Source: an uncultured Ruminococcus sp. (lineage in GTDB: Bacteria; Bacillota; Clostridia; Oscillospirales; Acutalibacteraceae). From it: a stretch of 10,881 bases of DNA. Every line of letters starts with the position of its first letter. The stretch's first letter is position 1. The notes beneath the pieces were generated by a model. It searched no databases and had not been told where the DNA came from. It saw only the letters and a program-made list of their open reading frames with translations. Position numbers and translations under genes: made by a program. The DNA lies in assembly GCA_902767175.1 (NCBI GenBank), contig CACXGH010000108.1, forward strand, positions 1-10,881, read 5' to 3'. Of the stretch, positions 1 through 6,123 are shown in pieces.

Positions 1-255
1 ATCAACAATATGCTGATTTTTCCTTGCTTCCTTTTCACGCTTTGCCTGTTCAAAGCGGTATTTGCCGTAATCCATGATCTTACATACAGGCGGCTGTGCC
101 TGCGGTGCGATCTTAACCAGGTCAAGATTCTTTTCTGCTGCAAGCTCAAGTGCCTTTGCAGCCGACATTATTCCGAGCTGTCCGCCCTCAGTATCAATGA
201 CTCTGATCTCCTTATCACGAATTTCCTCGTTGATCTGAATTTCCTGCTTGCTAAT
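1..255 (-). CDS. infC: Translation initiation factor IF-3, N-terminal part (cut by window edge)
   Basis: IF-3 binds the 30S subunit, keeps it apart from 50S and proofreads start-codon and initiator-tRNA pairing. The 85 visible codons give the IF-3 N-terminal domain, with the typical stretches QINEEIRDKEIRVID, GGQLGIMSAAKALELA and PPVCKIMDYGKYRFEQ, followed by the start of the linker helix. The C-terminal domain lies beyond the left edge. Start choice: a strong GGAGGTG sits 9 bases before an ATT codon at 255-253, and no ATG/GTG/TTG lies at that spacing. An in-frame ATG at 273-271 is upstream of the Shine-Dalgarno and has none of its own, so it is unlikely. AUU starts are the hallmark of infC in E. 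coli and B. subtilis and allow IF-3 to repress its own synthesis. rpmI and rplT would be expected downstream, outside the window. Confidence 0.95.
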   Translation of the reverse strand, partial: MSKQEIQINEEIRDKEIRVIDTEGGQLGIMSAAKALELAAEKNLDLVKIAPQAQPPVCKIMDYGKYRFEQAKREKEARKNQHIVD

Positions 256-420
256 CTTAAAGCACCTCCACATAAAGATAAACATAAAGAAAGCACGAAC
301 AATCACCGACCGTCCGTGCATCAACAGCATAACACACTTCTGCCGCAGCAGAAGTCCTTACTATTGACCCGTAACAGACGATACCTTACAGGTGAAAGCC
401 TTAACTTTACTTTGTTTTAC
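256..420 (-). promoter_or_regulatory. Structured 5' leader of infC with attenuator-like hairpin
   Basis: About 165 bases separate the infC promoter from its start codon. On the transcribed (minus) strand an 8-bp hairpin with arms ACTTCTGC/GCAGAAGT (336-355) is followed by a second stem, GCACGGAC/GTTCGTGC (293-319, one G-U pair), with a T-rich tail (TTTCTTT). The second looks like a weak intrinsic terminator just before the ribosome binding site. In B. subtilis the infC-rpmI-rplT leader is attenuated by ribosomal protein L20 (Rfam L20 leader). Position and layout match, but I cannot confirm the L20 site from sequence alone. Confidence 0.55.
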
Positions 421-426
421 CGATAT

Positions 427-455
427 AATATACCACACTTTTCCCCTCGTGTCAA
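427..455 (-). promoter_or_regulatory. Sigma-A promoter of infC
   Basis: On the minus strand there is a perfect -35 TTGACA (450-455), a 17-base spacer and a -10 TATATT (427-432). Transcription should begin near 420 and read leftward into the infC leader. Confidence 0.85.
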
Positions 456-503
456 GCTTTTTTCCTAAATACTCACGGAAATTAATTTTGTCGGGACAGT
501 TAC

Positions 504-546
504 ATGGGGAAAACCCTTTTCCGGCGGAAAAAGGGTTATTCCCCAT
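504..546. repeat. Very strong 43-base hairpin in the infC-XRE gap
   Basis: The left arm ATGGGGAAAACCCTTTTCC and its near-perfect complement on the right pair over 19 bp, with two single-base bulges and a 3-base loop (GGC). No T-tract follows on either strand, so it is not a standard terminator. Imperfect inverted repeats CACGGAAAT...TTTT at 474-489 and 642-658 flank it, which could mark a small mobile element. The rest of 456-734 shows no convincing gene. Confidence 0.6.
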
Positions 547-734
547 ACCCCTTTCCTGAAACCGCTGACTAAAACCGTGAATATTAACATACAAGTCAAA
601 TTTTAGAAGAAGGAATTTATACGCTCTCATCTATCAGTTTTAAAATTTGATTTCCGTGCTAAATACTTTCGGGAACTTGCGGGGAAAATCCTTCCTAAAA
701 AACCGCTTTATATATCTAAATCTATATTGCTTTG

Positions 735-1070
735 TCATGCTTTATATTTTTTTAAGGCATTTTTCGCTCCGAGAATAATATCAGTAAGTATCTTCAATTC
801 GGTACTATCGCATTCTTCCAGAATTTTTATCACCTCAGTGTATTTTTCTTCCATAGATACACTGCTGCGTACAGAAAGAAGGTCGTCCACACTGACCTTC
901 AAAGCATCAGACAGATTAACCAGCACAGACAGACTGAGCTTTGTATTGCCCGTTTCAATATGGCTCATGTGCGGAACGGAAATATTTATAATCTCCGCAA
1001 GCTGCTCCTGTGTCAGTCCCTGATTTCTCCGGTAATGCCGGATATTCTGTCCTATCTGATAATAATCCAT
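735..1070 (-). CDS. XRE-family helix-turn-helix transcriptional regulator
   Basis: The product is 111 aa. Residues 6-65 form a Cro/CI-type (XRE) DNA-binding domain, with scaffold, turn and recognition helix in GLTQEQLAEIINISVPHMSH followed by the conserved IETGNTKLSLSVLVNLSDAL. Residues 70-111 are a charged helical tail that could serve for dimerisation or signal input; no enzyme or metal site is visible. The start is supported by AGGTGA seven bases upstream of the ATG. It is divergent from a lipoprotein gene at 1192, and the shared intergenic DNA carries a dyad operator whose near copy lies at 2134-2206. The natural inference is that this protein represses itself and the two lipoprotein cassettes. 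The inducer is unknown. Confidence 0.9.
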   Translation of the reverse strand: MDYYQIGQNIRHYRRNQGLTQEQLAEIINISVPHMSHIETGNTKLSLSVLVNLSDALKVSVDDLLSVRSSVSMEEKYTEVIKILEECDSTELKILTDIILGAKNALKKYKA

Positions 1071-1092
1071 TAAAAATCACCTATACAGTTAA

Positions 1093-1165
1093 ATTTTACT
1101 TGCATTATATAGATATTCATGATAGAATAAAATAAACTGTATAGGCTATTTTATACCTATATAAT
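1093..1165 (+). promoter_or_regulatory. Operator/promoter copy A (divergent XRE-lipoprotein intergenic)
   Basis: A TATAAT -10 box lies at 1160-1165 on the plus strand; the hexamer 17 bases upstream (CTGTAT) is a poor -35, suggesting regulated use. The spacer is a dyad, ATAGG...CCTAT (1141-1160). An outer inverted pair CTATACAGTT (1081-1090) and AACTGTATAG (1135-1144) adds a second set of half-sites, one of them next to the XRE ribosome binding site. A copy differing at 7 of 73 positions is found at 2134-2206. Probable binding region of the neighbouring XRE protein. Confidence 0.65.
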
Positions 1166-1191
1166 TAAAATTATACAAAGGAGATAAAAAA

Positions 1192-2112
1192 ATCTCATTA
1201 CCTGTATTAGCACTTCTTTGCGCCGCAAGCCTTACAGCCTGCGCAAATTCATCAAATACATCAGGCTCAGCTTCAGTCGCTTCGGCTTCCACTTCCGAAA
1301 GCTCTGTAGAAGAAAATTCCGAAACGATCTCACAAGCAGCATCTACTGATGAAATATCAAAAACAGAATCTTCTGTTCACGAAAAATCACAGTCCGGATC
1401 CAAATCTGAAAGCTTCGTCGAGGATCAATCCCAGCAGGAGTCAGAGGAAGAATTAGAGGAAATGACTAAGGAAGAATTTGAAAGCGTAAAAAATAAGTTC
1501 CCTGAAATGACTGTCGAGGTGAATGATAAAGGATCCTATTCCGAGGATAATGTCGTTCGCTACGCAAGAATTGTATACGACGAAAGTACCGGAAGCAACG
1601 ATTCTGATAGTATTAAAAAAGCAGTATATGATACAAATAACAAAAAATATCACTCCGGTGATATCATTGAAATCATGGGAGTTAACAATTACGATGATTT
1701 CATTGCATACTATAGTCCCTATCGCACCCGTCGGTTTAATTACAGGCAGGTTGCTCTTCTGCCGGAGGATTATAAGATAAAGGACACCGACAACGTTTTT
1801 AAGATTGAAGAGGAAACCCCTGAAGTGATAGAATATATTACTTCAAAAAATACACCGGCAGATGCAGTTAGATACGGAAAAACACTTGAATTAGTTTTGC
1901 CGGTATCACCCATACATGACAGTTATCATCCTATCGTACCTGACGTAAATCTGTGTATTTTATCAATCAATGACGATAATACCTGCAATGTCTATTCTTT
2001 TGGAGAATCTGTCACTATTGATGCCGCAAAGATCGAAATCTTCCCGGAAAATTACACTCCTGATTTTCACAACGGTAATTGGTATGGTATTGAAACTGAA
2101 TACAGACAATAA
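1192..2112 (+). CDS. Serine-rich lipoprotein lacking a standard start codon
   Basis: Read from 1192 the open frame is 306 codons and encodes a secreted lipoprotein of unknown function. A hydrophobic segment, SLPVLALLCAASLTAC, ends in a lipobox LTAC (Cys at codon 17), followed by a Ser/Glu-rich low-complexity linker (to about codon 90) and a folded-looking domain of about 215 residues that I do not recognise. The frame is open back to a TAA at 1162-1164, yet holds no ATG, GTG or TTG before the lipobox. The first in-frame ATG is at 1462, after the signal and linker, and has a badly spaced Shine-Dalgarno. A good AAAGGAG (1177-1183) sits 8 bases before the ATC at 1192, and two in-frame AAA codons (KK, a normal signal n-region) precede that ATC. 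So either AUC is the start, or the true ATG was lost (see findings). Confidence 0.65.
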   Translation: MSLPVLALLCAASLTACANSSNTSGSASVASASTSESSVEENSETISQAASTDEISKTESSVHEKSQSGSKSESFVEDQSQQESEEELEEMTKEEFESVKNKFPEMTVEVNDKGSYSEDNVVRYARIVYDESTGSNDSDSIKKAVYDTNNKKYHSGDIIEIMGVNNYDDFIAYYSPYRTRRFNYRQVALLPEDYKIKDTDNVFKIEEETPEVIEYITSKNTPADAVRYGKTLELVLPVSPIHDSYHPIVPDVNLCILSINDDNTCNVYSFGESVTIDAAKIEIFPENYTPDFHNGNWYGIETEYRQ

Positions 2113-2133
2113 TGCCTACTACCATACCGATTC

Positions 2134-2206
2134 ATTTTACCTGAATTATATAGATATTCGTGATAGAATAAGATAAACTGTATAGACTATTTTATGTCTA
2201 TATAAT
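2134..2206 (+). promoter_or_regulatory. Operator/promoter copy B (duplicate of copy A)
   Basis: This is about 90% identical to 1093-1165 over 73 bases. It keeps TATAAT (2201-2206) and the dyad, here ATAGAC...GTCTAT (2182-2201): a G-to-A change in the left arm is matched by C-to-T in the right. A Shine-Dalgarno-like AGGAGA (2219-2224) follows, but no start codon stands at proper distance. Copy B may drive the lipoprotein gene at 2421 with a leader of about 210 bases, or may be the stump of a lost gene. Confidence 0.6.
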
Positions 2207-2329
2207 ACAACTTATTATAGGAGAGAAAATAAGTAACTGCTTTTCTCAACTTTGATGTTTATATTATCTCTTCAACCACACTCCTCATAACCGCATTTAT
2301 CTATCGTTATTTATATGATTAAGCACCAC

Positions 2330-2358
2330 TTGCTTTTTATATGCATCAGTGGTAAAAT
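2330..2358 (+). promoter_or_regulatory. Possible proximal promoter of the second lipoprotein gene
   Basis: TTGCTT (2330-2335), a 17-base spacer and TAAAAT (2353-2358) lie about 62 bases before the start codon. A short ACCACT/AGTGGT inverted repeat (2325-2330 / 2348-2353) overlaps it. The region is AT-rich, so a chance match is possible. The rest of 2207-2420 shows nothing coding. Confidence 0.4.
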
Positions 2359-2420
2359 TATATAAAATACACAGTAGATTTTATGCTTATTATATTCAAT
2401 TTATGATTGGAGAGAGTAAA

Positions 2421-3074
2421 ATGAACAAAAAGCACCTTGGCGCATTGACTTTAGCTCTTGTATCGGCATTATTATTATGTTCGTGCGGCAATAAAACTGC
2501 AGAAACATCTTCAAACATTCCTGAGCCTGAAAGCTCTGCCGCTGCTTCGGCTGATGAAAGCGCAGCTTCGTCAGAGGAAAACGCTAATTCGCCAGAGGAT
2601 AGTGTTGTTTCAGCAAATACTGACAGTAATTGGGAGCTTTCCAATTATGTTGATGATAACTATGAGGATATGGATAAACAATACATAAAATATGATGGAA
2701 CAGGAAAATACTCTGCTATGACTATAGAGGACATAGACCTTGACTATACTATTGTCGCAGACGATGAAGGCATTGCATTCATGCTTTATGAAAAGGGAGA
2801 CTCACTCGTACATAACACATTGAGTATACAGACCGATTACAGTGTAAGTGTAACGATAGATGACAAAGATACGGTAGAATACTCGGGATATATGGCACCT
2901 GACGGGGACAGAATTTTTCTTTGGGACGACAGTGACCAGCAGGAACTTCTCAACTACTTTAAGGAGAATAAAAAATTATCCTTCCATATAGTCAATGAAA
3001 ACCGCCGCCTTATGCAGTACGATTTCTCTTTAGACACAACAGGCTTCGCAGAAGCATATAAACAGCTATTCTGA
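2421..3074 (+). CDS. Serine/alanine-rich lipoprotein of unknown function
   Basis: The product is 217 aa. An MNKKH n-region and a hydrophobic core are followed by the lipobox LCSC (Cys22), so the mature protein should be lipid-anchored outside the membrane. Residues about 28-70 are a Ser/Ala/Glu/Asp linker. Residues about 72-217 form an acidic domain with alternating beta-like strands that I cannot assign to a family. The ATG at 2421 is chosen because GGAGAGAG lies just upstream and the signal peptide begins here; an in-frame ATG at 2349 would spoil the signal. It shares architecture (lipobox plus Ser-rich linker) and an upstream operator copy with the gene at 1192, but I see no sequence similarity between the folded domains. 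A terminator follows within 10 bases. Confidence 0.85.
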   Translation: MNKKHLGALTLALVSALLLCSCGNKTAETSSNIPEPESSAAASADESAASSEENANSPEDSVVSANTDSNWELSNYVDDNYEDMDKQYIKYDGTGKYSAMTIEDIDLDYTIVADDEGIAFMLYEKGDSLVHNTLSIQTDYSVSVTIDDKDTVEYSGYMAPDGDRIFLWDDSDQQELLNYFKENKKLSFHIVNENRRLMQYDFSLDTTGFAEAYKQLF

Positions 3075-3078
3075 TAAA

Positions 3079-3128
3079 AAAGACTTCCATGTAATTGTCC
3101 GTAATTACTTTGGAAGTCTTTCTTTTAT
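3079..3128. terminator. Bidirectional intrinsic terminator
   Basis: An 11-bp stem, AAAGACTTCCA (3079-3089) with TGGAAGTCTTT (3111-3121), is extended by GTAATT/AATTAC inside. T-rich tails leave it on both strands (TCTTTT on plus, TTTTTT on minus), so it can end both the lipoprotein transcript and the oppositely directed scfB transcript. Confidence 0.85.
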
Positions 3129-3196
3129 TATTTCATCTGCTCATAGCGGCAGCAGCTCCGTTTATAGAAATATATTCTTTTCAAACAGAAATATTA

Positions 3197-4612
3197 TCAG
3201 CAGCATTCCGCAAAACAGTCCCCGCTGTCGCAGTCTGTGCTTTGCTCAGTATTGTAGTCGGCAAGAGCCGCTTTTATCATAATAGCACATTCAAGACGCT
3301 TTTTTTCAAGCTCACAGCCTACCTTATGGGACTTGAGTATGTCGCCCTCGTATTGGAAATTGTTTGCATTACAGCCGCCGCTGCAATAGAACTTAGCCCA
3401 GCAGTTCCTGCAGTTGGACTTTGAATATACGTTAGCCTTAGCAAAACGCAGCTTCATATCCTGATTGAATGTTCCGTCATTCAGATTGCCCATTTTCCAC
3501 TGTTCTTCACCGACAAACTGATGACATGGATATATATCGCCCTGAGGAGTGACAGCTACATACTCATTTCCGCAGCCGCAGCCACGGAGTCTCTTTATTG
3601 CACACGGTCCCTGGTCGAGGTCTATCATAAAATGGAAGAAGTTAAAGAACTCCCCCTTCTTTCTCATCTCGATCAACGTCTTTGCAAGGCGCTCATATTC
3701 TTTGAATACTGTCGGCAGATCATTTTCTTTAATAGAATAATCAAGCTTCGGGTCGGAAACTACAGGCTCAATTGAAAGCTGTTCAAAACCAAGTTCCTTC
3801 ATGTGCATTACATCGGCTGTAAAATCCTTGCTGAAAGTTGTAAATGTACCTCTTATATAGTAATCCTTGTCTCCTCTTTTCGAGACAAGCTTCTGATACT
3901 TAGGCACGATTATATCATAGCAGCCCTTTCCGTTGGGAGTAACACGCAGTTTGTCGTTAACTTCCTTTCTGCCGTCAAGTGACAGTACAACATTGTGCAT
4001 CTCACGGTTAATAAAATCTATCTTCTCATCATCAAGCAGCAGTCCGTTTGTTGTAATGGTAAAGCGGAAATTCTTATTGTGCTGCTTTTCAATGCTTCTT
4101 GCATATTCTACGGTCTGCTTAACGACTTCAAAGTTCATAAGCGGCTCTCCGCCAAAGAAATCCACCTCAAGATTATGTCTTGTTCCCGAGTTGGCTATAA
4201 TAAAGTCGATAGCCTTCTTAGCGGTATCGAGAGACATCAGACATCTTCCCTGACCGAAATCGCCCTTTGCAGCAAAGCAGTATTCACAGCGCAGGTTGCA
4301 GTCATGAGATACGTTTATACACATGGACTTTATCGGAGCTTTTGTCATGAGGTCTGCAAACTGCTCATAATCGTCCTTTGAGAAAAGCTGTCCTGCAGTA
4401 TAAAGCTCATATAAAGCCTCGTATGTCTCCTCGAGTTCTTCTCTGTCGTATTTTTCAGAAAGCTCAGTGAGCATTTTCTCCGGTGCCTTCTCCTGCATAT
4501 CCTCGCTGCAGTAGTCAAGTACATCGTATGCGATGTCGTCAAGAACATGAACTGCTCCGCTGTGTACATCAAGACAGATATTATATCCGTTAAGCTGATA
4601 CTTATGTATCAT
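3197..4612 (-). CDS. scfB: SCIFF radical SAM peptide maturase
   Basis: The 471-aa enzyme should use S-adenosylmethionine and iron-sulfur clusters to form a Cys-Thr thioether in the SCIFF peptide encoded just upstream. Residues 1 to about 93 form the peptide-recognition (RRE-like) region, opening MIHKYQLNGYN as is usual for this family. The radical SAM cluster motif CNLRCEYC has Cys105, 109 and 112, with GGEP at 154-157. The C-terminal SPASM region supplies many cysteines (about 337, 345, 347, 363, 401, 404, 410, 414, 433) for auxiliary clusters. The protein ends in an extra cysteine-rich tail (Cys461, 466, 470, 471). Start: GGAG is 8 bases from the ATG at 4612; the ATG at 4618 touches the Shine-Dalgarno and is unlikely. 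A homologue, CteB of Clostridium thermocellum, is characterised. Confidence 0.95.
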   Translation of the reverse strand: MIHKYQLNGYNICLDVHSGAVHVLDDIAYDVLDYCSEDMQEKAPEKMLTELSEKYDREELEETYEALYELYTAGQLFSKDDYEQFADLMTKAPIKSMCINVSHDCNLRCEYCFAAKGDFGQGRCLMSLDTAKKAIDFIIANSGTRHNLEVDFFGGEPLMNFEVVKQTVEYARSIEKQHNKNFRFTITTNGLLLDDEKIDFINREMHNVVLSLDGRKEVNDKLRVTPNGKGCYDIIVPKYQKLVSKRGDKDYYIRGTFTTFSKDFTADVMHMKELGFEQLSIEPVVSDPKLDYSIKENDLPTVFKEYERLAKTLIEMRKKGEFFNFFHFMIDLDQGPCAIKRLRGCGCGNEYVAVTPQGDIYPCHQFVGEEQWKMGNLNDGTFNQDMKLRFAKANVYSKSNCRNCWAKFYCSGGCNANNFQYEGDILKSHKVGCELEKKRLECAIMIKAALADYNTEQSTDCDSGDCFAECC

Positions 4613-4635
4613 TTTCATTCTCCTTTTTACAAGAT

Positions 4636-4662
4636 AAAGGGCGGACTGCTCATCCGCCCTTT
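4636..4662 (-). terminator. Hairpin between scfA and scfB (attenuator or mRNA stabiliser)
   Basis: On the minus strand a perfect 10-bp stem, AAAGGGCGGA with TCCGCCCTTT, has a 7-base loop and only a weak T-rich tail (ATCTTGT). It probably reduces readthrough from the small peptide gene into the enzyme gene, or protects the scfA message end, giving more precursor than maturase. Confidence 0.7.
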
Positions 4663-4687
4663 ACACGATCTCATCTGTGTCCGATAA

Positions 4688-4834
4688 TTACTTCTCGCAC
4701 TTCTGGTTAGCCACTGTACAAGAGGTCTTGCAGGCTGACTGGCAGGAAGCCTGACACTCGCCGCAGCCGCCCTTAGCAGCAGAATCCTTGAGGTTAGCAT
4801 TATTCAGAGTTTTGATATGCTTTGTTGCCTTCAT
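4688..4834 (-). CDS. scfA: SCIFF (six cysteines in forty-five) ranthipeptide precursor
   Basis: The 48-residue peptide starts MKATKHIKTLNNANLK. Six cysteines lie in the second half (24, 27, 31, 35, 39, 46), including the family signature CQASCQSACKTSCTV. This is the SCIFF precursor found across Clostridia and always near its maturase. In C. thermocellum CteA the maturase links a Cys to the Thr five residues on; the matching pair here is Cys35-Thr40. The start is set by AAGGGTGA eight bases before the ATG; the ATG five bases further upstream runs straight into TAA. It has its own promoter (4910-4938) and is followed by a hairpin and scfB. The mature product's role is unsettled; signalling has been proposed for ranthipeptides. 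Confidence 0.96.
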   Translation of the reverse strand: MKATKHIKTLNNANLKDSAAKGGCGECQASCQSACKTSCTVANQKCEK

Positions 4835-4909
4835 TACATTCACCCTTTCCCAAAAGTCATAAGCACAGAAAAAATTTCTTTGTGCCGCAACTTCTTATAT
4901 TACCATTAT

Positions 4910-4938
4910 ATAATAACACATCTTTCCGATAAATTCAA
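4910..4938 (-). promoter_or_regulatory. Promoter of scfA
   Basis: Minus-strand TTGAAT (4933-4938), a 17-base spacer and TATTAT (4910-4915), just past the stop codon of the upstream membrane protein gene. The leader of about 70 bases holds a stem GCACA..AGAAA/TTTCT.GTGC (4863-4885). Confidence 0.75.
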
Positions 4939-4948
4939 CATTTTAAGC

Positions 4949-5347
4949 CTATTTTCTCTTTCTTCTTTTATTTACCCCTGCAATACCGCCGAGAGCACCT
5001 CCGACAACAGTCAGAAGCAGCCTTAACAGCGTCATTCCTCCGACAGCACCGCCGCAGGCGGCTCCTATAATTACGAAAATCCCCGTCATTACGGCACCGC
5101 ACACTGCCCCCGAAGCCATTCCCATTCTTTTGCCTATCCTTCCGCAGATATAACCTCCGATAAGTCCGCCTGCCGCCGCAGCCGAAGCCGTTATTACAGG
5201 TACAGCTCCGTAAGGTACGGTCTGCATTTTTATAACAGCCCATACGCTAAGCAGCAAAATCAACATAGCTGCTGCTGAGCCTATTAAAGTTCCCGTTGCT
5301 ACCGCTCTGACAGTTCTTTTTATCTCCGCCCTGCTTTCACCCTTCAT
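4949..5347 (-). CDS. Small polytopic membrane protein, TIGR04086-like
   Basis: The 132-aa Gly/Ala-rich protein has four predicted membrane helices (about residues 16-42, 48-70, 76-98 and 100-125), glycine-zipper-like GG/GxxxG repeats and a basic end, KRRKRK. I assign it to the TIGR04086 family mainly because that uncharacterised Clostridia family is found between yajC and the SCIFF gene, exactly as here; size and topology agree. Start: GGAG (5357-5360) is 9 bases from the ATG at 5347; an in-frame GTG at 5365 is less well placed. It has its own probable promoter and abuts the scfA promoter with no terminator between, so some readthrough into scfA is likely. Function unknown; a role in peptide export is only a guess from position. 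Confidence 0.75.
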   Translation of the reverse strand: MKGESRAEIKRTVRAVATGTLIGSAAAMLILLLSVWAVIKMQTVPYGAVPVITASAAAAGGLIGGYICGRIGKRMGMASGAVCGAVMTGIFVIIGAACGGAVGGMTLLRLLLTVVGGALGGIAGVNKRRKRK

Positions 5348-5406
5348 CACTACAACTCCGTTCACAGTTCAAAGCCGCATCTGTCTTAAGACCCCGGCTC
5401 AGAATT

Positions 5407-5434
5407 ATTATATGTTGCATTCTATTCAGCGCAA
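5407..5434 (-). promoter_or_regulatory. Probable promoter of the TIGR04086-like gene
   Basis: Minus-strand TTGCGC (5429-5434), a 16-base spacer and a perfect TATAAT (5407-5412). A separate promoter is needed because a strong terminator stands between yajC and this gene. Confidence 0.55.
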
Positions 5435-5509
5435 AGAAGTAATAGAACTTTTTCAGCGCAGCAGTATCATATTTAAAATATCGCCTGATGATCGAAACGG
5501 TATCAGAAT

Positions 5510-5559
5510 ATTAAGGAACAACGAATACATCACACATTACGGCTCAGCGCTTCCTTAAT
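5510..5559. repeat. Internally deleted MITE-like repeat (copy 1)
   Basis: Perfect 9-bp terminal inverted repeats, ATTAAGGAA (5510-5518) and TTCCTTAAT (5551-5559), enclose a core TTACGGCTCAGCG that also occurs in the longer copy at 10457-10631 (and as TTGCGGCTTAGCG at 10797-10881). The right end read inward, TTAAGGAAGCGCTGA, matches the right end of the long copy. It looks like two ends joined after loss of the middle. Confidence 0.65.
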
Positions 5560-5563
5560 TCAT

Positions 5564-5593
5564 AAAAAAGAACGGCAGACTGTTCTGCCGTTC
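5564..5593 (-). terminator. Intrinsic terminator of yajC
   Basis: On the minus strand the 10-bp stem GAACGGCAGA/TCTGCCGTTC has a 4-base loop and six T, beginning 17 bases after the yajC stop. Confidence 0.92.
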
Positions 5594-5610
5594 AGGAAGA
5601 TCAAGGTTTA

Positions 5611-6069
5611 TTATTCCTCGTCATTTTTTTGTTCTTTTTTATCCTTCTTTTCCTTTTTATCCTTCTTGTCGGTCTTTTCCTCGTTTATAGCTTCCTTCTT
5701 AGGCTGCTTGTCAGGAGTATCAACAGAAGCGATAGCCCATTTTTTAAAGCGCATTCTTGTCTTGTCGCTGCCTGTCTCGATGATAAATGTCTCATCATCG
5801 TCCTTTACAGCAATAACTCTTCCGACAATACCGCCGATAGTAGTTACGTCGTCACCGATCTCAATACTGTTTCTCAGTTCTTCCTCCTGCTTCTGTCTCT
5901 TTTTCTGCGGACGGATAAACAGGAAATAAGCTGCTGCGATAACGACCACCCAAATACCGATAGTAATTACCCACTGCCAAGGGTTATTTGCCTGCTGATT
6001 AGCATTTGCAGCAGTGCTTGCTGCTGAAACCGCATTAGATGCAGCATTATCTGCCAGACTTAATAACAT
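5611..6069 (-). CDS. yajC: Preprotein translocase subunit YajC
   Basis: YajC is a single-span membrane protein that works with SecDF-SecYEG in protein export. The 152-aa product has a short Ala/Ser/Asn-rich start, one membrane helix (about 31-52) ending in the family motif FIRPQKKRQK, and a conserved beta domain with GDDVTTIGGIVGRVIAVKDD (72-91). A Lys/Asp/Glu-rich tail (about 118-152), dominated by KKDKKE repeats, is longer than in most YajC and probably disordered. Start: GGAAG lies 9 bases before the ATG at 6069; an in-frame ATG at 6105 has no Shine-Dalgarno and would add a basic extension not typical of YajC. It is flanked by its own promoter and terminator. secD and secF are not in the window. 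Confidence 0.93.
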   Translation of the reverse strand: MLLSLADNAASNAVSAASTAANANQQANNPWQWVITIGIWVVVIAAAYFLFIRPQKKRQKQEEELRNSIEIGDDVTTIGGIVGRVIAVKDDDETFIIETGSDKTRMRFKKWAIASVDTPDKQPKKEAINEEKTDKKDKKEKKDKKEQKNDEE

Positions 6070-6123
6070 GATTATTTTCTTCCTTTCCTTATTCAGTTTA
6101 TACATTTGTAAAACAATGGTATT

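Noticed and set aside
361..630. Minus-strand 89-codon ORF over the infC promoter region
   Set aside because: It spans the strong infC promoter and the 43-base hairpin, has no Shine-Dalgarno at its ATG and no recognisable domain; most likely chance.
727..1023. Plus-strand ORF opposite the XRE gene
   Set aside because: Pure antisense shadow of a clear helix-turn-helix protein gene.
1192..3074. The two lipoproteins as paralogues
   Set aside because: They share lipobox and Ser-rich linker only; the folded domains show no visible alignment. Only the upstream operator is duplicated.
3125..3196. Second terminator or small gene after scfB
   Set aside because: Only a weak GCGGCAGC-type stem is present; the bidirectional terminator at 3079-3128 explains transcript ending.
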